DNA of 64,000 nt, taken from the NCBI RefSeq assembly GCF_023206215.1, contig NZ_CP065800.1:372001-436000 (forward strand), in the 5' to 3' direction. Position 1 is the first letter of the stretch; every line of letters begins with the position of its first letter. Position numbers and translations under genes: made by a program. This document shows positions 32,830 to 42,139 of this stretch, in pieces. The notes below the pieces were generated by a model. That model was not told the origin of the DNA and did not search any database. It saw only the letters and a list, made by a program, of their open reading frames with translations. Source of the DNA: Butyrivibrio fibrisolvens (GTDB lineage Bacteria; Bacillota; Clostridia; Lachnospirales; Lachnospiraceae).

Positions 32830-34116
32830 TCAGGAAACGAACTCTGAACGAATAGATATAACTTCATTTGCTGCATTTATACCAATCTCTAAATAACTTG
32901 GTACTAAACCATTAGTAAAATCCTCGTAAAACTGCTCAAGTGTAATTTCTCGTTTTGTGTCAGTCCACATTCCATTCTCATCATATTGAACCTTAACATA
33001 ACAATTACTGTTTACTGTAAATGATTCTACAGAGTAACTCGTTCTGGCCATCTGACCATGCCCTCCGATTTCATCATCATCTGATGCCCAATATAGAGTT
33101 ATATCACTACCATAAGTGTTTTTGGGATCCAGATAGTAATACCCACCCATGCTAAGCTCGAGTTCGTAAAATTCATCAATTGATGAAAATGTCTTACCTT
33201 CGTCACTCAAATATTTGACACCATCCTCAATAAAATAACATTGTAGTAAGACATTTGATGAGTTGCCTCCAAAATCAAAAGTCATTACATCGCCGATATT
33301 CATATTTTGGTAATCATCATAAGACACCGTCACTGGGTCTTTTCTACTTACATTTCCTTTCAGGGTATACGTTCCATCATTTCCTACTGAAAGATCTATA
33401 TCGAAAATATCTAAAGTTTCCTGAACAAGGTCTTTATCAGATGCATCTTCTGTATCATTACTGCTTTCTTTTGCCAAAGCATCTGCTTCACTTACAGCAT
33501 CAGTTTTATTATCTGAAGAGTTTTTACTTTCATCAGCTTTTGGCTGCTCGCTTGCACTTTGCATAACATCAGCGATCTGGTTTACTAACTGTCCCGGCAT
33601 CAGATCATTGCCCTTTTCAAGCACTTCAAGCGCTTCCTGGTAGTTTCCCTCCGATACCAATACATCTGCATACTGATCGTATACACCCACTGCAAATTCA
33701 GTGAAGGCAGCTATGTAATCCTGCCCTTCAACTGCTTCAAAGCCGTCATTTATTACAGAAAGCGCACTTTCATAATCGCCTTTTGCTATATAAATACTTA
33801 CTTTTCCTTCATAAGCATCAGGGCGCTTGGGATCTATCTTGATTGCTTCGTCGAAAGCGACTATTCCATCTTCATATTGCATCTGATCAAGATAGTTATT
33901 ACCTTTATCGATAAGACGATTATATCTGTAAGCAGAAATATTAGTTAATATCAGAACAGCCACAGAAGCCAAAATCAGAACTGCCAGAACCGTAGCTACT
34001 ATCCCAATTATCTTTTTTGAACCTTTGTTATCGTTTGTTCTTCTCAGGGATCTACCACAATTAGGACAAAATTCCGCATTATTTTTAACTTCTTTACCGC
34101 AACCAGGACAGACCAT
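32830..34116 (-). CDS. Zinc-ribbon, single-span membrane protein with TPR repeats
   Basis: The N-terminus has a zinc ribbon (CPGCGKEV and CPNCGRSL, two CxxC pairs), a basic linker, then one transmembrane helix (IIGIVATVLAVLILASVAVLIL). Extracellular TPRs follow (DQMQYEDGIVAFDEAIKIDPKRPDAYEG; GNYQEALEVLEKGNDLMP), then a Ser/Asp/Glu-rich linker and an unrecognised beta-rich C-terminal domain of about 190 residues. This cytosolic zinc-ribbon plus outside TPR design parallels the kinase. AAGGAGC precedes the start. It lies 49 bp upstream of the HTH gene and is probably in the same transcript. Confidence 0.8.
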   Translation of the reverse strand: MVCPGCGKEVKNNAEFCPNCGRSLRRTNDNKGSKKIIGIVATVLAVLILASVAVLILTNISAYRYNRLIDKGNNYLDQMQYEDGIVAFDEAIKIDPKRPDAYEGKVSIYIAKGDYESALSVINDGFEAVEGQDYIAAFTEFAVGVYDQYADVLVSEGNYQEALEVLEKGNDLMPGQLVNQIADVMQSASEQPKADESKNSSDNKTDAVSEADALAKESSNDTEDASDKDLVQETLDIFDIDLSVGNDGTYTLKGNVSRKDPVTVSYDDYQNMNIGDVMTFDFGGNSSNVLLQCYFIEDGVKYLSDEGKTFSSIDEFYELELSMGGYYYLDPKNTYGSDITLYWASDDDEIGGHGQMARTSYSVESFTVNSNCYVKVQYDENGMWTDTKREITLEQFYEDFTNGLVPSYLEIGINAANEVISIRSEFVS

Positions 34117-34153
34117 AAAATGCTCCTTTCGACTTTTTAAGCTATTACTTGTA

Positions 34154-34585
34154 TTATATCATACTGCTTTTTGTTTCTTTCTGAATTCTAAGCCAGCCGA
34201 TAACTGCAAATACTATCGGGAATGCTGCAAACAAGAACAGTGCAAGTAAAAATGTTGCAATTCCTGTTACTATATCAATCGGAAACGGAAGTATGATCCA
34301 TCCGAAAAATGCTATCTTTTTGGCGATTCCAAAAACCATATCTAGTCCGCCTGTTAATGTATAAGCTGTTATAGAGCTTGCGATCATAATGATAAAGAAT
34401 ACATTTGTGCCCAAACCAGAACTTACTTTACTCAAAAGAAAATCGATCAGCATAGCAGGGATCCAATAAAATGCTGCTATAAGCACTCCAATAAGTGCCT
34501 TTTTCTTCTTATCCCCTGCCCTGTCAAAGGCATTTGTTACCTTTTGGTTGTTACCTGCTGCCATAGTGTTTTCATTGTTCATCAT
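34154..34585 (-). CDS. Four-helix membrane protein of unknown function
   Basis: 143 residues: a hydrophilic N-terminus (NNENTMAAGNNQKVTNAFDRAG), then about four hydrophobic helices (ALIGVLIAAFYWIPAMLIDFLL, NVFFIIMIASSITAYTL, IAFFGWIILPFPIDIVTGI, FLLALFLFAAFPIVFAVIGWL). AGGAGG eight bases upstream supports the first of two consecutive ATGs. It is 37 bp upstream of the zinc-ribbon protein and appears to head the kinase-cluster transcript. No family was recognised. Confidence 0.7.
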   Translation of the reverse strand: MMNNENTMAAGNNQKVTNAFDRAGDKKKKALIGVLIAAFYWIPAMLIDFLLSKVSSGLGTNVFFIIMIASSITAYTLTGGLDMVFGIAKKIAFFGWIILPFPIDIVTGIATFLLALFLFAAFPIVFAVIGWLRIQKETKSSMI

Positions 34586-34703
34586 TTCTTTTTCCTCCTT
34601 CAGGAACTCATATTATTAGTGTTTAGTTTTTTCGTGTATCTCTTGCTGTTGAGATCATATTACATGAATCCATGAAGGCATTTTTCACCCAAAGTTTACA
34701 CAC

Positions 34704-34746
34704 TAAAAAGCCCCGCTCGGCATATAACCAAAGCAGGGCTTAGTTT
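34704..34746. terminator. Terminator between lipoprotein gene and kinase cluster
   Basis: AAGCCC.GCT pairs with AGC.GGGCTT around a 17-nt loop, with A- and T-rich flanks. It lies in the 288-bp gap, so it would end the lipoprotein transcript on the minus strand. Confidence 0.65.
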
Positions 34747-34873
34747 TATAACATAAAAAATTGTTTCATCTTGGTCAGTCCCACAGTATCAAGCTCATAC
34801 TGTTCCAAAAGTCTTCCATTATAAAAAGCTGATATTCATGTTAAAATCATCTACACGACGCTTAGGAAAACTG

Positions 34874-36274
34874 TTACAGATCCACAGAATAGGTGTCTGT
34901 ACTATAACGGGATCCGTTTGAATCTTTTATCGAAAAAGATATCATCATAGTCATTCCGGATTCTACCTCGACATCGTCTATAGCCATCATACACATATTT
35001 CCGGGATATACTGTAGCTGAAGACATATTGTCCTTATATTCGCCGTCAATAGATACTTTGCTGCCGCTTACATCAAAGCGTTCATTGGTAAGGCTTTGTA
35101 CCATAAAGCATGCGGTACCATCCTTGACACCTTCGTATGTGATGATCATCTTGTCATCTTCATATACTACATCATCAGAAGGTTCATATGATACATAGTC
35201 TTCTTGTTTATAATCATCTACTGTGTCAAGCAAGAGATAATCGCTTCTAAAGCGGGTCTTATAATCCGGTCCGTAATAATTGAACATGACCCCGACTCTG
35301 CCAAGCTCTTTGATATTGTAAGTGTCAAGGTCACTTGCCGTCAGATAGATCTCATCTTCACTACCTGCATCCACTGTATATAATGAACTATCAAACTCGT
35401 ATCCATCAAAATCATAAATCCAGGTTCCATCTACGTCATAGCCGTTAACAGACATCGCATCCAGACTCAGGTTAAGCTCTCCGTCCGTCTTATTGGCAAT
35501 ACTTACAGTAAGTCTGTCCTCCACTACGCCTGTAACTGTCAGTGTCATCTCATCATTGTCTAAAAGTGTTACAGGAAGAGTTCCAAGATCTTGTATCCCC
35601 AGATCTTTACTATCTTCCGGAACAGATTCATCATCTACTTCCATAGTTGAGATTGCCATCTCAAGACATGATCTGTCGCTTTTATTGTCAACATCGTTTG
35701 CATGCATGAACAAGGCTTCCACAATACCATAGTCACCTACAGGATAGTAGTACATAAGAGCCTGATAAGGATCCTCTTCAATATACAGAGTACCTATTGC
35801 CTTAAATACAATATTTGAGCCATTCACGGCAGGTACACCTTTTTGGGTTCCTTGTCTCATATAACCTCTGTCTATAAGCGCATTTCCAAAAAGGACTGCA
35901 TCCTCTCTTTGCTCCTTACTAATATCCGGATCATTATAATATGCAAGGACTATACAGTCGGGACTCTGCGTATCCTGATACCTCACCATATCCGCATCTT
36001 CGTAATCTACAAGTTCCCATTCTGAAGGTATATATAAAGATATACCATTATAAGCTATCTCTATCCAATCAAGCTCATAAGCACTGGTACCCTCTTTAGG
36101 CCCTGCCATATTATCATCTTCTTCATAGTCTGCACTATTGAAGGAATCACTGGATGCTTGGCCGGATGCAGCACTTATTGCATCATCTACTTCTACGGGC
36201 GTTTTTTTGTCAGTGCATCCGGTAAGGACCAATATCATTATAAAAAAAGAGATTAATAGCTTTTTATTGTTCAT
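34874..36274 (-). CDS. Lipoprotein with an Ig-like repeat domain
   Basis: Lipobox LVLTGC follows a hydrophobic stretch after MNNKKLLISFF; the ATG at 36274 is used, and an in-frame TTG 12 nt upstream is the alternative. Neither has a good ribosome binding site. Residues about 55-205 form a domain with GISLYIPSEWELVDYED, like PsbP/DUF1795-type lipoproteins. Residues about 225-345 resemble the tandem domain of the secreted protein at 20109-20984 (VSIANKTDGELNLSLDAMSVNGYDVDG). A third beta-rich segment ends the protein. Function is unknown. It is separated from the kinase genes by a terminator, so co-function is not implied. Confidence 0.8.
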   Translation of the reverse strand: MNNKKLLISFFIMILVLTGCTDKKTPVEVDDAISAASGQASSDSFNSADYEEDDNMAGPKEGTSAYELDWIEIAYNGISLYIPSEWELVDYEDADMVRYQDTQSPDCIVLAYYNDPDISKEQREDAVLFGNALIDRGYMRQGTQKGVPAVNGSNIVFKAIGTLYIEEDPYQALMYYYPVGDYGIVEALFMHANDVDNKSDRSCLEMAISTMEVDDESVPEDSKDLGIQDLGTLPVTLLDNDEMTLTVTGVVEDRLTVSIANKTDGELNLSLDAMSVNGYDVDGTWIYDFDGYEFDSSLYTVDAGSEDEIYLTASDLDTYNIKELGRVGVMFNYYGPDYKTRFRSDYLLLDTVDDYKQEDYVSYEPSDDVVYEDDKMIITYEGVKDGTACFMVQSLTNERFDVSGSKVSIDGEYKDNMSSATVYPGNMCMMAIDDVEVESGMTMMISFSIKDSNGSRYSTDTYSVDL

Positions 36275-36307
36275 GCTTTTATACAATGTACTCGATCTCT
36301 TATCGTA

Positions 36308-37603
36308 TTAGAAGTCAAGATCCTTGTGATGAAAAGATCTAAGGCCTCCGGCATAGTCTCCGACTATATGACCGCTTCCGATAAGTTTATATTTATAAGT
36401 AACAAGTCCTTCAAGTCCGACAGGACCTCTTGCATGGAGTTTGCCGGTGCTGATACCGACTTCTGCTCCAAATCCGTATCTGTATCCGTCAGCAAAACGT
36501 GTCGAGCAGTTAACATATACTCCGGCGCTATCCACCATCTTGGTAAAGTATTCAGAAGCACTATCATCTGTTGTAAGAATACTATCTGTATGGTGCGATC
36601 CAAATCGGTTGATATGATCAGCAGCTTCTACCACATCATCTACTAATTTGATAGAAACTATATAATCATTATACTCAGTAGCAAAGTCGTCATCTTCCAT
36701 AACTTCGACTTCAAAGGAGCCTTTAAGCATGTTGCAGACCTCACTGCTTCCTCTCATTTTGACATTATTGTCTTTAAAAGCATTGGCAAGCTTTGGAAGG
36801 AAGCTATCAGCTATCTTTCTATTAACAAGGATAGTCTCTACAGCATTGCAAGCAGCAGGATACTGAGTCTTAGCATCTATTATAACAGGGATTGCCGCAT
36901 CTGTGTCTGCCTTGTCATCAACATATATATGACAGATACCGCTGGAATGCCCCATTACAGGTATCTTGGTATGCTCCATGATATATCTTACAAACTTGTT
37001 AGACCCGCGTGGTATCAGAAGATCTACATCCTTGTCACAAGCAAGAAGCTCATCAATCTCGTTATGAAGCTGTGCCTGAAGAAGGCACTCTTTAGGAAGT
37101 CCAGCCTCTATGACACTGGATTTTATTATATCAAAAAGAACTCTATTGGTCTTTGCTGTCTCCTTGCCTCCCTTTAAAATAGCGCAGTTACCGCTCTTGA
37201 TGCACAAAGATGCGATCTGAACAAGGGCATCGGGACGAGCTTCAAAGATAACACCTATAACGCCTATGGGCACACTGACTCTTGTAAGTACAAGTCCTTC
37301 GTCAAGCTCTCTTTTTAATAAAACTCTTCCTGTAGGATCAGGAAGATCTACAAGCTGCTTGATACCGGATATAGCATCAGCGAGCTTGGCCTCATTAAAT
37401 TTAAGCCTTTTTTGAATAGACATGGCAAGGCCTTCACCTGCTGCAGCCTCCATATCTTCATCATTGGCTGCAAATATCTTGTCTTTACTGTTCTCAAGGG
37501 CATCAGCGATCATAAGGAGAGCCTTATTGCGCTGCTCTATTGATGTATTTGCAAGCTTTGGAGCTGCAAGCTTCATGTTACGTGCTTCTATCTGTATATT
37601 CAT
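36308..37603 (-). CDS. proA: Gamma-glutamyl phosphate reductase
   Basis: Second step of proline synthesis: NADPH reduction of glutamyl-5-phosphate to the semialdehyde. The start MNIQIEARNMKLAAP at 37603 has GGAGA nine bases upstream; the longer in-frame reading has no site. FEARPDALVQIASLCIKSGNCAILKGGKE is the family's cofactor region, and TQYPAACNAVETILV holds the catalytic Cys. GAEVGISTGKLHARGPVGLEGL is the C-terminal signature. 431 aa is normal. proB is not adjacent, so proA is separated from its usual partner. Confidence 0.96.
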   Translation of the reverse strand: MNIQIEARNMKLAAPKLANTSIEQRNKALLMIADALENSKDKIFAANDEDMEAAAGEGLAMSIQKRLKFNEAKLADAISGIKQLVDLPDPTGRVLLKRELDEGLVLTRVSVPIGVIGVIFEARPDALVQIASLCIKSGNCAILKGGKETAKTNRVLFDIIKSSVIEAGLPKECLLQAQLHNEIDELLACDKDVDLLIPRGSNKFVRYIMEHTKIPVMGHSSGICHIYVDDKADTDAAIPVIIDAKTQYPAACNAVETILVNRKIADSFLPKLANAFKDNNVKMRGSSEVCNMLKGSFEVEVMEDDDFATEYNDYIVSIKLVDDVVEAADHINRFGSHHTDSILTTDDSASEYFTKMVDSAGVYVNCSTRFADGYRYGFGAEVGISTGKLHARGPVGLEGLVTYKYKLIGSGHIVGDYAGGLRSFHHKDLDF

Positions 37604-37682
37604 AACGGATTCTCCATTTGTAATAATAATAGTATATAGTGTATACGAAATATGATAAGCCATATCATATATAGACAGGATA

Positions 37683-39191
37683 TCATGCTTCCATAAGCTT
37701 TACTGCCGCTTCTCTGTCATATTGTACACTCGCCACTTTACTTGTCTCTATTAGATACAGTGCATGAGCTGCCATATGTTCTGCTGCCTGCTCTAAGTCT
37801 CTTACGCCGGATACGTTCTTGTAGTGATCTACAACTACATCAGCAGCCTCATCTGTCACAACACACTCTTTGTCACTTAAACCAAGTCTTCTTAAGACCC
37901 TTGGAAGAGAATACTTTAGGAAAATAGTCTTCTTCTCATCATGTGTATAATCAGGAAGCTCGATAACAGCAAATCTGGTAAGAAGAGGGTCAGAGATCCT
38001 GCTCCTGTCATTGGCGGTAGCTACGGGATATACACCTGTAGTCGGGATCATGCATTCCATATAGTTGTCTGTATAGCCAAGGTTATCAAGAAGCGTAAGC
38101 AGTGCATCTGCAGGATTGCCTGATGTAGACTCGCTGTCAGCCTTGTCCAGCTCGTTTATTATAAATACAAGGTTGGACTGACCTGCTCTTGAGAAAGCCT
38201 CCATGATAGACCCTGGCTTAGCATTGGCATATATTCTGGAACTTCCTGTAAGCTGTTCAGGGTCATGAACTGCGCTCATATCAAGAGCTGCCCAGGGAAG
38301 CTTTAGTATTCTGGCTATCGCATATGCAATCTGGGATTTGCCGGTTCCGGCAGGTCCTATCAGAAGGATTCCATATGCAGGAAGCTTGTGAGTTCTGTTG
38401 ATCTGGATTATGGTCTCTATGATCCGCTGCTTGACCTTCTCCATACCATAGAGCTCTTCATCGAGTATACGCCTTGCTTCTACAGGGTCTATGGATTCAA
38501 AATACGAATCTTTCCACTGAATATTCATCATAGTAGAAAGAGCCCTCTGGGCATGGCGCCTTTCTTCGGAACTGACTTCATCAGATGCAGCAACAGCAAG
38601 GTTACGCCTTGCCCAGCTTCTGATATTGGATGGGAAAGTTCCTCCTGCGCACTTAAGAAAGTCCGTAATAGACTGAAGGGATGTAAGCTTCATATTATCA
38701 TCATCTACTTCATCATCTTCACTACTTCCTGCCTCAAAATCCTCTTCTGATATATGGCTTGATAGAAGCCTTGTGATCATATACTGAAGGAATCCATCCT
38801 GAGCAGAGAGCTGTGAGGATATCCCGGACTCAACTTCACGGATCTTGTATATGGCAAAGCCGCCTCTTACACTTTTGCCGGATAGTCTGACGCTTATGCG
38901 GTTAGCTCCAAGCCACTTCACGAACTCTACGAATCTTGCATCGATCTTAAGTATATCTGCCTTGGCATTGGGATCATCAGAATTAAAAGATGTACGCTTG
39001 GCAGGATCCATGAAATGTCCGCTTATATGATGTTCAAAGGCGCCTTCGGGGTTCGAAAGGACCATGATAGGCTCTCTTGGAGTTGGAAGAGATACATCCT
39101 GAAAAAAGACTTTATAAGTAACCGGATTCTTGTCCGCTACCTTCTTGTCATCATCTTCATCACTACTAAAATCAAAAACTCTCCTTGCCAT
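37683..39191 (-). CDS. Lon-like AAA+ ATPase without protease domain
   Basis: Residues about 235-475 match the Lon ATPase module: DEELYGMEKVKQRIIE, Walker A GPAGTGKS (279-286), NPADALLTLLD as in Lon's ASALLEVLD, sensor VATAN, arginine finger LLTRFAVIELPDYT, and sensor-2 NVSGVRDLEQ. The chain stops 27 residues later, so the S16 Ser-Lys protease is absent. Walker B reads FIINELDK, with Asn where Lon has the metal-binding Asp. The first 230 residues are not a Lon N-domain and are unrecognised. It may be a remodelling ATPase rather than a protease. GGAGG precedes the start, and the palindrome copy 2 lies 30 bp upstream. Confidence 0.85.
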   Translation of the reverse strand: MARRVFDFSSDEDDDKKVADKNPVTYKVFFQDVSLPTPREPIMVLSNPEGAFEHHISGHFMDPAKRTSFNSDDPNAKADILKIDARFVEFVKWLGANRISVRLSGKSVRGGFAIYKIREVESGISSQLSAQDGFLQYMITRLLSSHISEEDFEAGSSEDDEVDDDNMKLTSLQSITDFLKCAGGTFPSNIRSWARRNLAVAASDEVSSEERRHAQRALSTMMNIQWKDSYFESIDPVEARRILDEELYGMEKVKQRIIETIIQINRTHKLPAYGILLIGPAGTGKSQIAYAIARILKLPWAALDMSAVHDPEQLTGSSRIYANAKPGSIMEAFSRAGQSNLVFIINELDKADSESTSGNPADALLTLLDNLGYTDNYMECMIPTTGVYPVATANDRSRISDPLLTRFAVIELPDYTHDEKKTIFLKYSLPRVLRRLGLSDKECVVTDEAADVVVDHYKNVSGVRDLEQAAEHMAAHALYLIETSKVASVQYDREAAVKLMEA

Positions 39192-39220
39192 ATGTACCTC
39201 CAGTTTGGTTTATGGTATCG

Positions 39221-39540
39221 CCTGTTCGGATTTGATGGTTCGCTAGCCTTGAAGTCTTTGCAGGAGTCCGGGAACCCTTGGCAGGCAGAATATAAATTGT
39301 TGCCACGCTGTAATTGTTTTATAAATTCATGGCATGATATCTGGCGCTTTTTTATTCTTGGGGTCCAAACTCGCTTCGCTCACACATGTGGACCCCAGAC
39401 AGAATAAAAACCTCCAGCTATCACGCTCATGAATTTTATAAAACAATTAAAAGCGTGGCAACAATTTATATTCTGCCTGCCAAGGGTTCCCGGACTCCTG
39501 CAAATCCTACAAGACTACCGAACCACCAAATCCGAACGGG
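39221..39540. repeat. Large palindromic element, copy 2
   Basis: About 320 bp. The outer 60-base arms (GTTCGGATTTGATGGTTCG left; CGAACCACCAAATCCGAAC right) are nearly exact complements, continuing through TTTGCAGGAGTCCGGGAACCC and GGCAGGCAGAATATAAAT. The core is shared with copies 1 and 3: TAATTGTTTTATAAATTCATG, GGCATGATATCTGGCGC, and the GGGGTCCA/TGGACCCC hairpin around CTCGCTTCGCTC. This copy lacks the 56-bp insertion of copy 1 and so shows the ancestral core. It sits in the leader of the AAA+ gene. Confidence 0.85.
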
Positions 39541-39761
39541 AATGTAAACATAAGTATGCGAGATGTATTAATTCTTATTATCGCAATATGCTTGTAATTC
39601 GTAAATACATAATACAACATAAATGTATTTTTATACATAGTTTTTATAAAAAGAGACTACAAATGCATTTTAGCACTTGCAGCCTGATAACTTGTTACTT
39701 GGTTTTGGCAGTTCCAAAAACTTTTGGAGATGCTGCACCGCCCAGTCGAAAGTTTGAATTA

Positions 39762-40604
39762 TTAGTTGATAGTAAGTATTTTTTTGTCTATGCATACCTG
39801 TGCGGCGAAGGTCTTTTCTACCGAATCTTCAAAGAGGACGTCAATCTTACCTTCGATGATAGACTTAACTTTGCCATTGCCGTATTTCTTGTGTGATACG
39901 GATGCGCCTTCAGGGATGACATTTCTGATCTCTTCGTCGGACAGTTTCTTAACTGGAGCTGAGCCTGCGCTGGCGCCCGGTTTCATGTATGACAGAGCAC
40001 TTGCAACGCCGTAAGAAGTTGCCCCCGACTTTGCATCTCCATACATAGGGACCTTACGTCTGTACTTCTGGCTATTCATCATTCTTGTCTGAGCAGCTGC
40101 AAGAGCCTTAAGCTCCTCAGATGCTCTAAGCTTTTCTTCATATGCCTTTTTCTGTCTTAATTTCTCGTTATAGAGTGCATTCTCTAAAAGACAGTCAAGG
40201 ACGAAGTTAAGATTATCATTAGTAAAGAAGTAGATTACGTGATAGAGCTTCTTCTCATCAGGGTTCTGAAGAAGGCCCTTGTTACCATTTCTAACAAAAA
40301 GGATTGCTTTACTTGCAACGCCCTCATACTGGGAAACCATAAGTTCGATTATGTCTTTCTTAGATTCCTTTATAGGCAGTGCCAGCTTGGCCTCCTCAGC
40401 CTTTTTATGGATCAGGTTATAGTCTTTCTCTGTAGCATAGAGTACATAATGACTTCTTGATATTGTATTAACGTGAAGTGAAGATCCACTTTCTGAAAAT
40501 CTCCTGATAAACTTATCTTCATCATTTTCCTTTTTGTAATGATCAAGACCTTTTTCATTAATAAGATCACAAACTTCTTCGTAGATGTATAACTGGTTAT
40601 TCAT
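39762..40604 (-). CDS. Helical protein with C-terminal Tudor-like (UvrD/PcrA-type) module
   Basis: The start MNNQLYIYEEVCDLI has GAGGT five bases upstream; a longer in-frame reading has no site. The N-terminal 150 residues are helical (DKFIRRFSESG, YVLYATEKDYNLIH). A charged coiled coil follows (NEKLRQKKAYEEKLRASEEL), then a Gly/Ala/Tyr-rich linker. The last 50 residues (ASVSHKKYGNGKVKSIIEGKIDVLF) match the small SH3/Tudor fold at the C-terminus of PcrA/UvrD helicases, which binds RNA polymerase. No helicase motifs are present. Possibly it binds a nucleoprotein partner; function is unknown. Confidence 0.7.
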   Translation of the reverse strand: MNNQLYIYEEVCDLINEKGLDHYKKENDEDKFIRRFSESGSSLHVNTISRSHYVLYATEKDYNLIHKKAEEAKLALPIKESKKDIIELMVSQYEGVASKAILFVRNGNKGLLQNPDEKKLYHVIYFFTNDNLNFVLDCLLENALYNEKLRQKKAYEEKLRASEELKALAAAQTRMMNSQKYRRKVPMYGDAKSGATSYGVASALSYMKPGASAGSAPVKKLSDEEIRNVIPEGASVSHKKYGNGKVKSIIEGKIDVLFEDSVEKTFAAQVCIDKKILTIN

Positions 40605-40916
40605 GGGATACCTCGTAATTATTTGTAGTATACGACTTAGTATAAATGTGCTTAATAAGTCACCAAACGCCATAAATATCAGCGATAGACAACTGATACA
40701 AGGCATTTTCCAAATCGTTTACTATAGAACTCAAGAATCCAATTATACACTTTTTGGCCATATATTCCACTCCGCATTTTTTCCAAAAAAGGACTTAGAT
40801 GTGAAAATATGTAGTAGCAAAATGTACAGCAGCGCATGAATGCTGGTTGTTGCTTAATGTGATATTATAAGTAGATGATTCGCGGATATGAGAATTCATA
40901 ATTATAATTGAAACTT

Positions 40917-41001
40917 CTCTATAAGTGTCTATTTTTCATACTTATAAAGGGATTTCGATTTCTTTTTCCTCTATAAGTGTTTATTTTTGTACTTATAGAG
41001 G
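40917..41001. repeat. Two tandem near-identical hairpins
   Basis: CTCTATAAGTGTCTATTTTTCATACTTATAAAG (40917-40949, given here only as unit 1: CTCTATAAGTG..CACTTATA-like arms) is repeated with changes at 40968-41001, where CCTCTATAAGT pairs perfectly with ACTTATAGAGG. Spacing is 51 bp. They lie just past the radical SAM gene stop. They could be a double terminator or binding sites; T-runs are weak. The rest of the 420-bp gap (40605-40916) shows nothing clear. Confidence 0.55.
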
Positions 41002-41025
41002 AATTTTATTGAGCCCATAAAATCT

Positions 41026-41904
41026 TTATACATCAAACAAACTCATCTGCTTATACTTCTCCGGAAACTCATTCATGTACCTAAAACAGTCATCCGGTTT
41101 GTACATCATATTATTTTCCATGCATATTTCTTTTAGTATACCTGTGAGTTTACCTGAATCAGGGCTTGGAAGGTCGTATGCATTACCGTAGGTTTCGATA
41201 TATCTTTTTTTCATACCCGGGAAATGCTTATCAAGAGCTGCATAGAAGTACTCTCTGTCACCTTCACGGAGAGTAAGTCCCATACCAAAGTCAATGATTC
41301 CTTTTACACCCACTTTGGCGCATGCTTCAAGAATCTGCCTTACGTTCTCTTCTGTATCATTGATAAAAGGAAGGATCGGTGTGATCCAGACGATTGTTGG
41401 AATGCCCCTTTCCTGCATCATCTTGAGAACTTCAAGGCGTCTTTTAGTATTGCAGACATTTGGTTCTAAAATGCTGCATAGCTCGTCATCGTATGTTGTA
41501 AGGGTCATTTGTACAACGCATTTGGTATCTTTATTGATATCGTGAAGGAGGTCTATATCCCGGAGAATCCGGTCAGATTTGGTCTGAATTGCAAGCCCGA
41601 ATCCATATCTGTGTATGATCTCAATGCACTTCCTCGTCAGCTCAAGTTCGGTTTCGCAGTGCATGTACGGATCTGACATGGAACCTGTTCCGATCATGCA
41701 CTTCTTACGCTTTGACTTAAGGGCCGCCTCAAGCAGCATTGGTGCGTTCTGCTTAACCTCAATGTCTTCAAAAGGATGCGTAAACTGATAGCACTTACTC
41801 CTGCTGTCACAGTAAATACAGCCATGGGAACAACCACGATATATATTCATACCGCATCGTCCGCCGTTTGTGGTCAAAATACCTTTTGCCTCAACAAAAT
41901 GCAT
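41026..41904 (-). CDS. Radical SAM protein, SPL-like family
   Basis: The cluster motif CSHGCIYC (C-x3-C-x2-C) near residue 25 binds the [4Fe-4S]-SAM centre; the x3/x2 spacing is that of spore photoproduct lyase-like and related enzymes. GTGSMSDPY and QTKSDRILRDIDLL follow, as in the COG1533 group, with TLTTYDDEL and ITPILPFINDTEENV. A C-terminal extension ends MNEFPEKYKQMSLFDV. 292 aa is typical. The substrate is unknown; some COG1533 proteins act in DNA repair, which would fit the nearby exonuclease III, but that is inference. The start has GGTGAG upstream. Confidence 0.85.
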   Translation of the reverse strand: MHFVEAKGILTTNGGRCGMNIYRGCSHGCIYCDSRSKCYQFTHPFEDIEVKQNAPMLLEAALKSKRKKCMIGTGSMSDPYMHCETELELTRKCIEIIHRYGFGLAIQTKSDRILRDIDLLHDINKDTKCVVQMTLTTYDDELCSILEPNVCNTKRRLEVLKMMQERGIPTIVWITPILPFINDTEENVRQILEACAKVGVKGIIDFGMGLTLREGDREYFYAALDKHFPGMKKRYIETYGNAYDLPSPDSGKLTGILKEICMENNMMYKPDDCFRYMNEFPEKYKQMSLFDV

Positions 41905-42139
41905 ATCTACTCACCCTTTTTCTGATACAACAGATAAGCTTTACTTTTGTACAACAGAAACTCCTTTCATTATACAGGAAAAGGATTTTTTCCGATATAT
42001 ACCGAGTTTTATGGTGCCTGGTAACAAGTTTTAAAATATATAAATCTGACGTTACTGAAGAATCACATCATTCTACTGCTTTTACTATACACTGTATGCT
42101 ATTATTAAGTGTGAAAACACATTCAAAAAGGAGTCCCCT

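Noticed and set aside
37604..37663. 20-residue extension of ProA
   Set aside because: No ribosome binding site, and the known family start MNIQIEARNMK fits position 37603 with GGAGA upstream.
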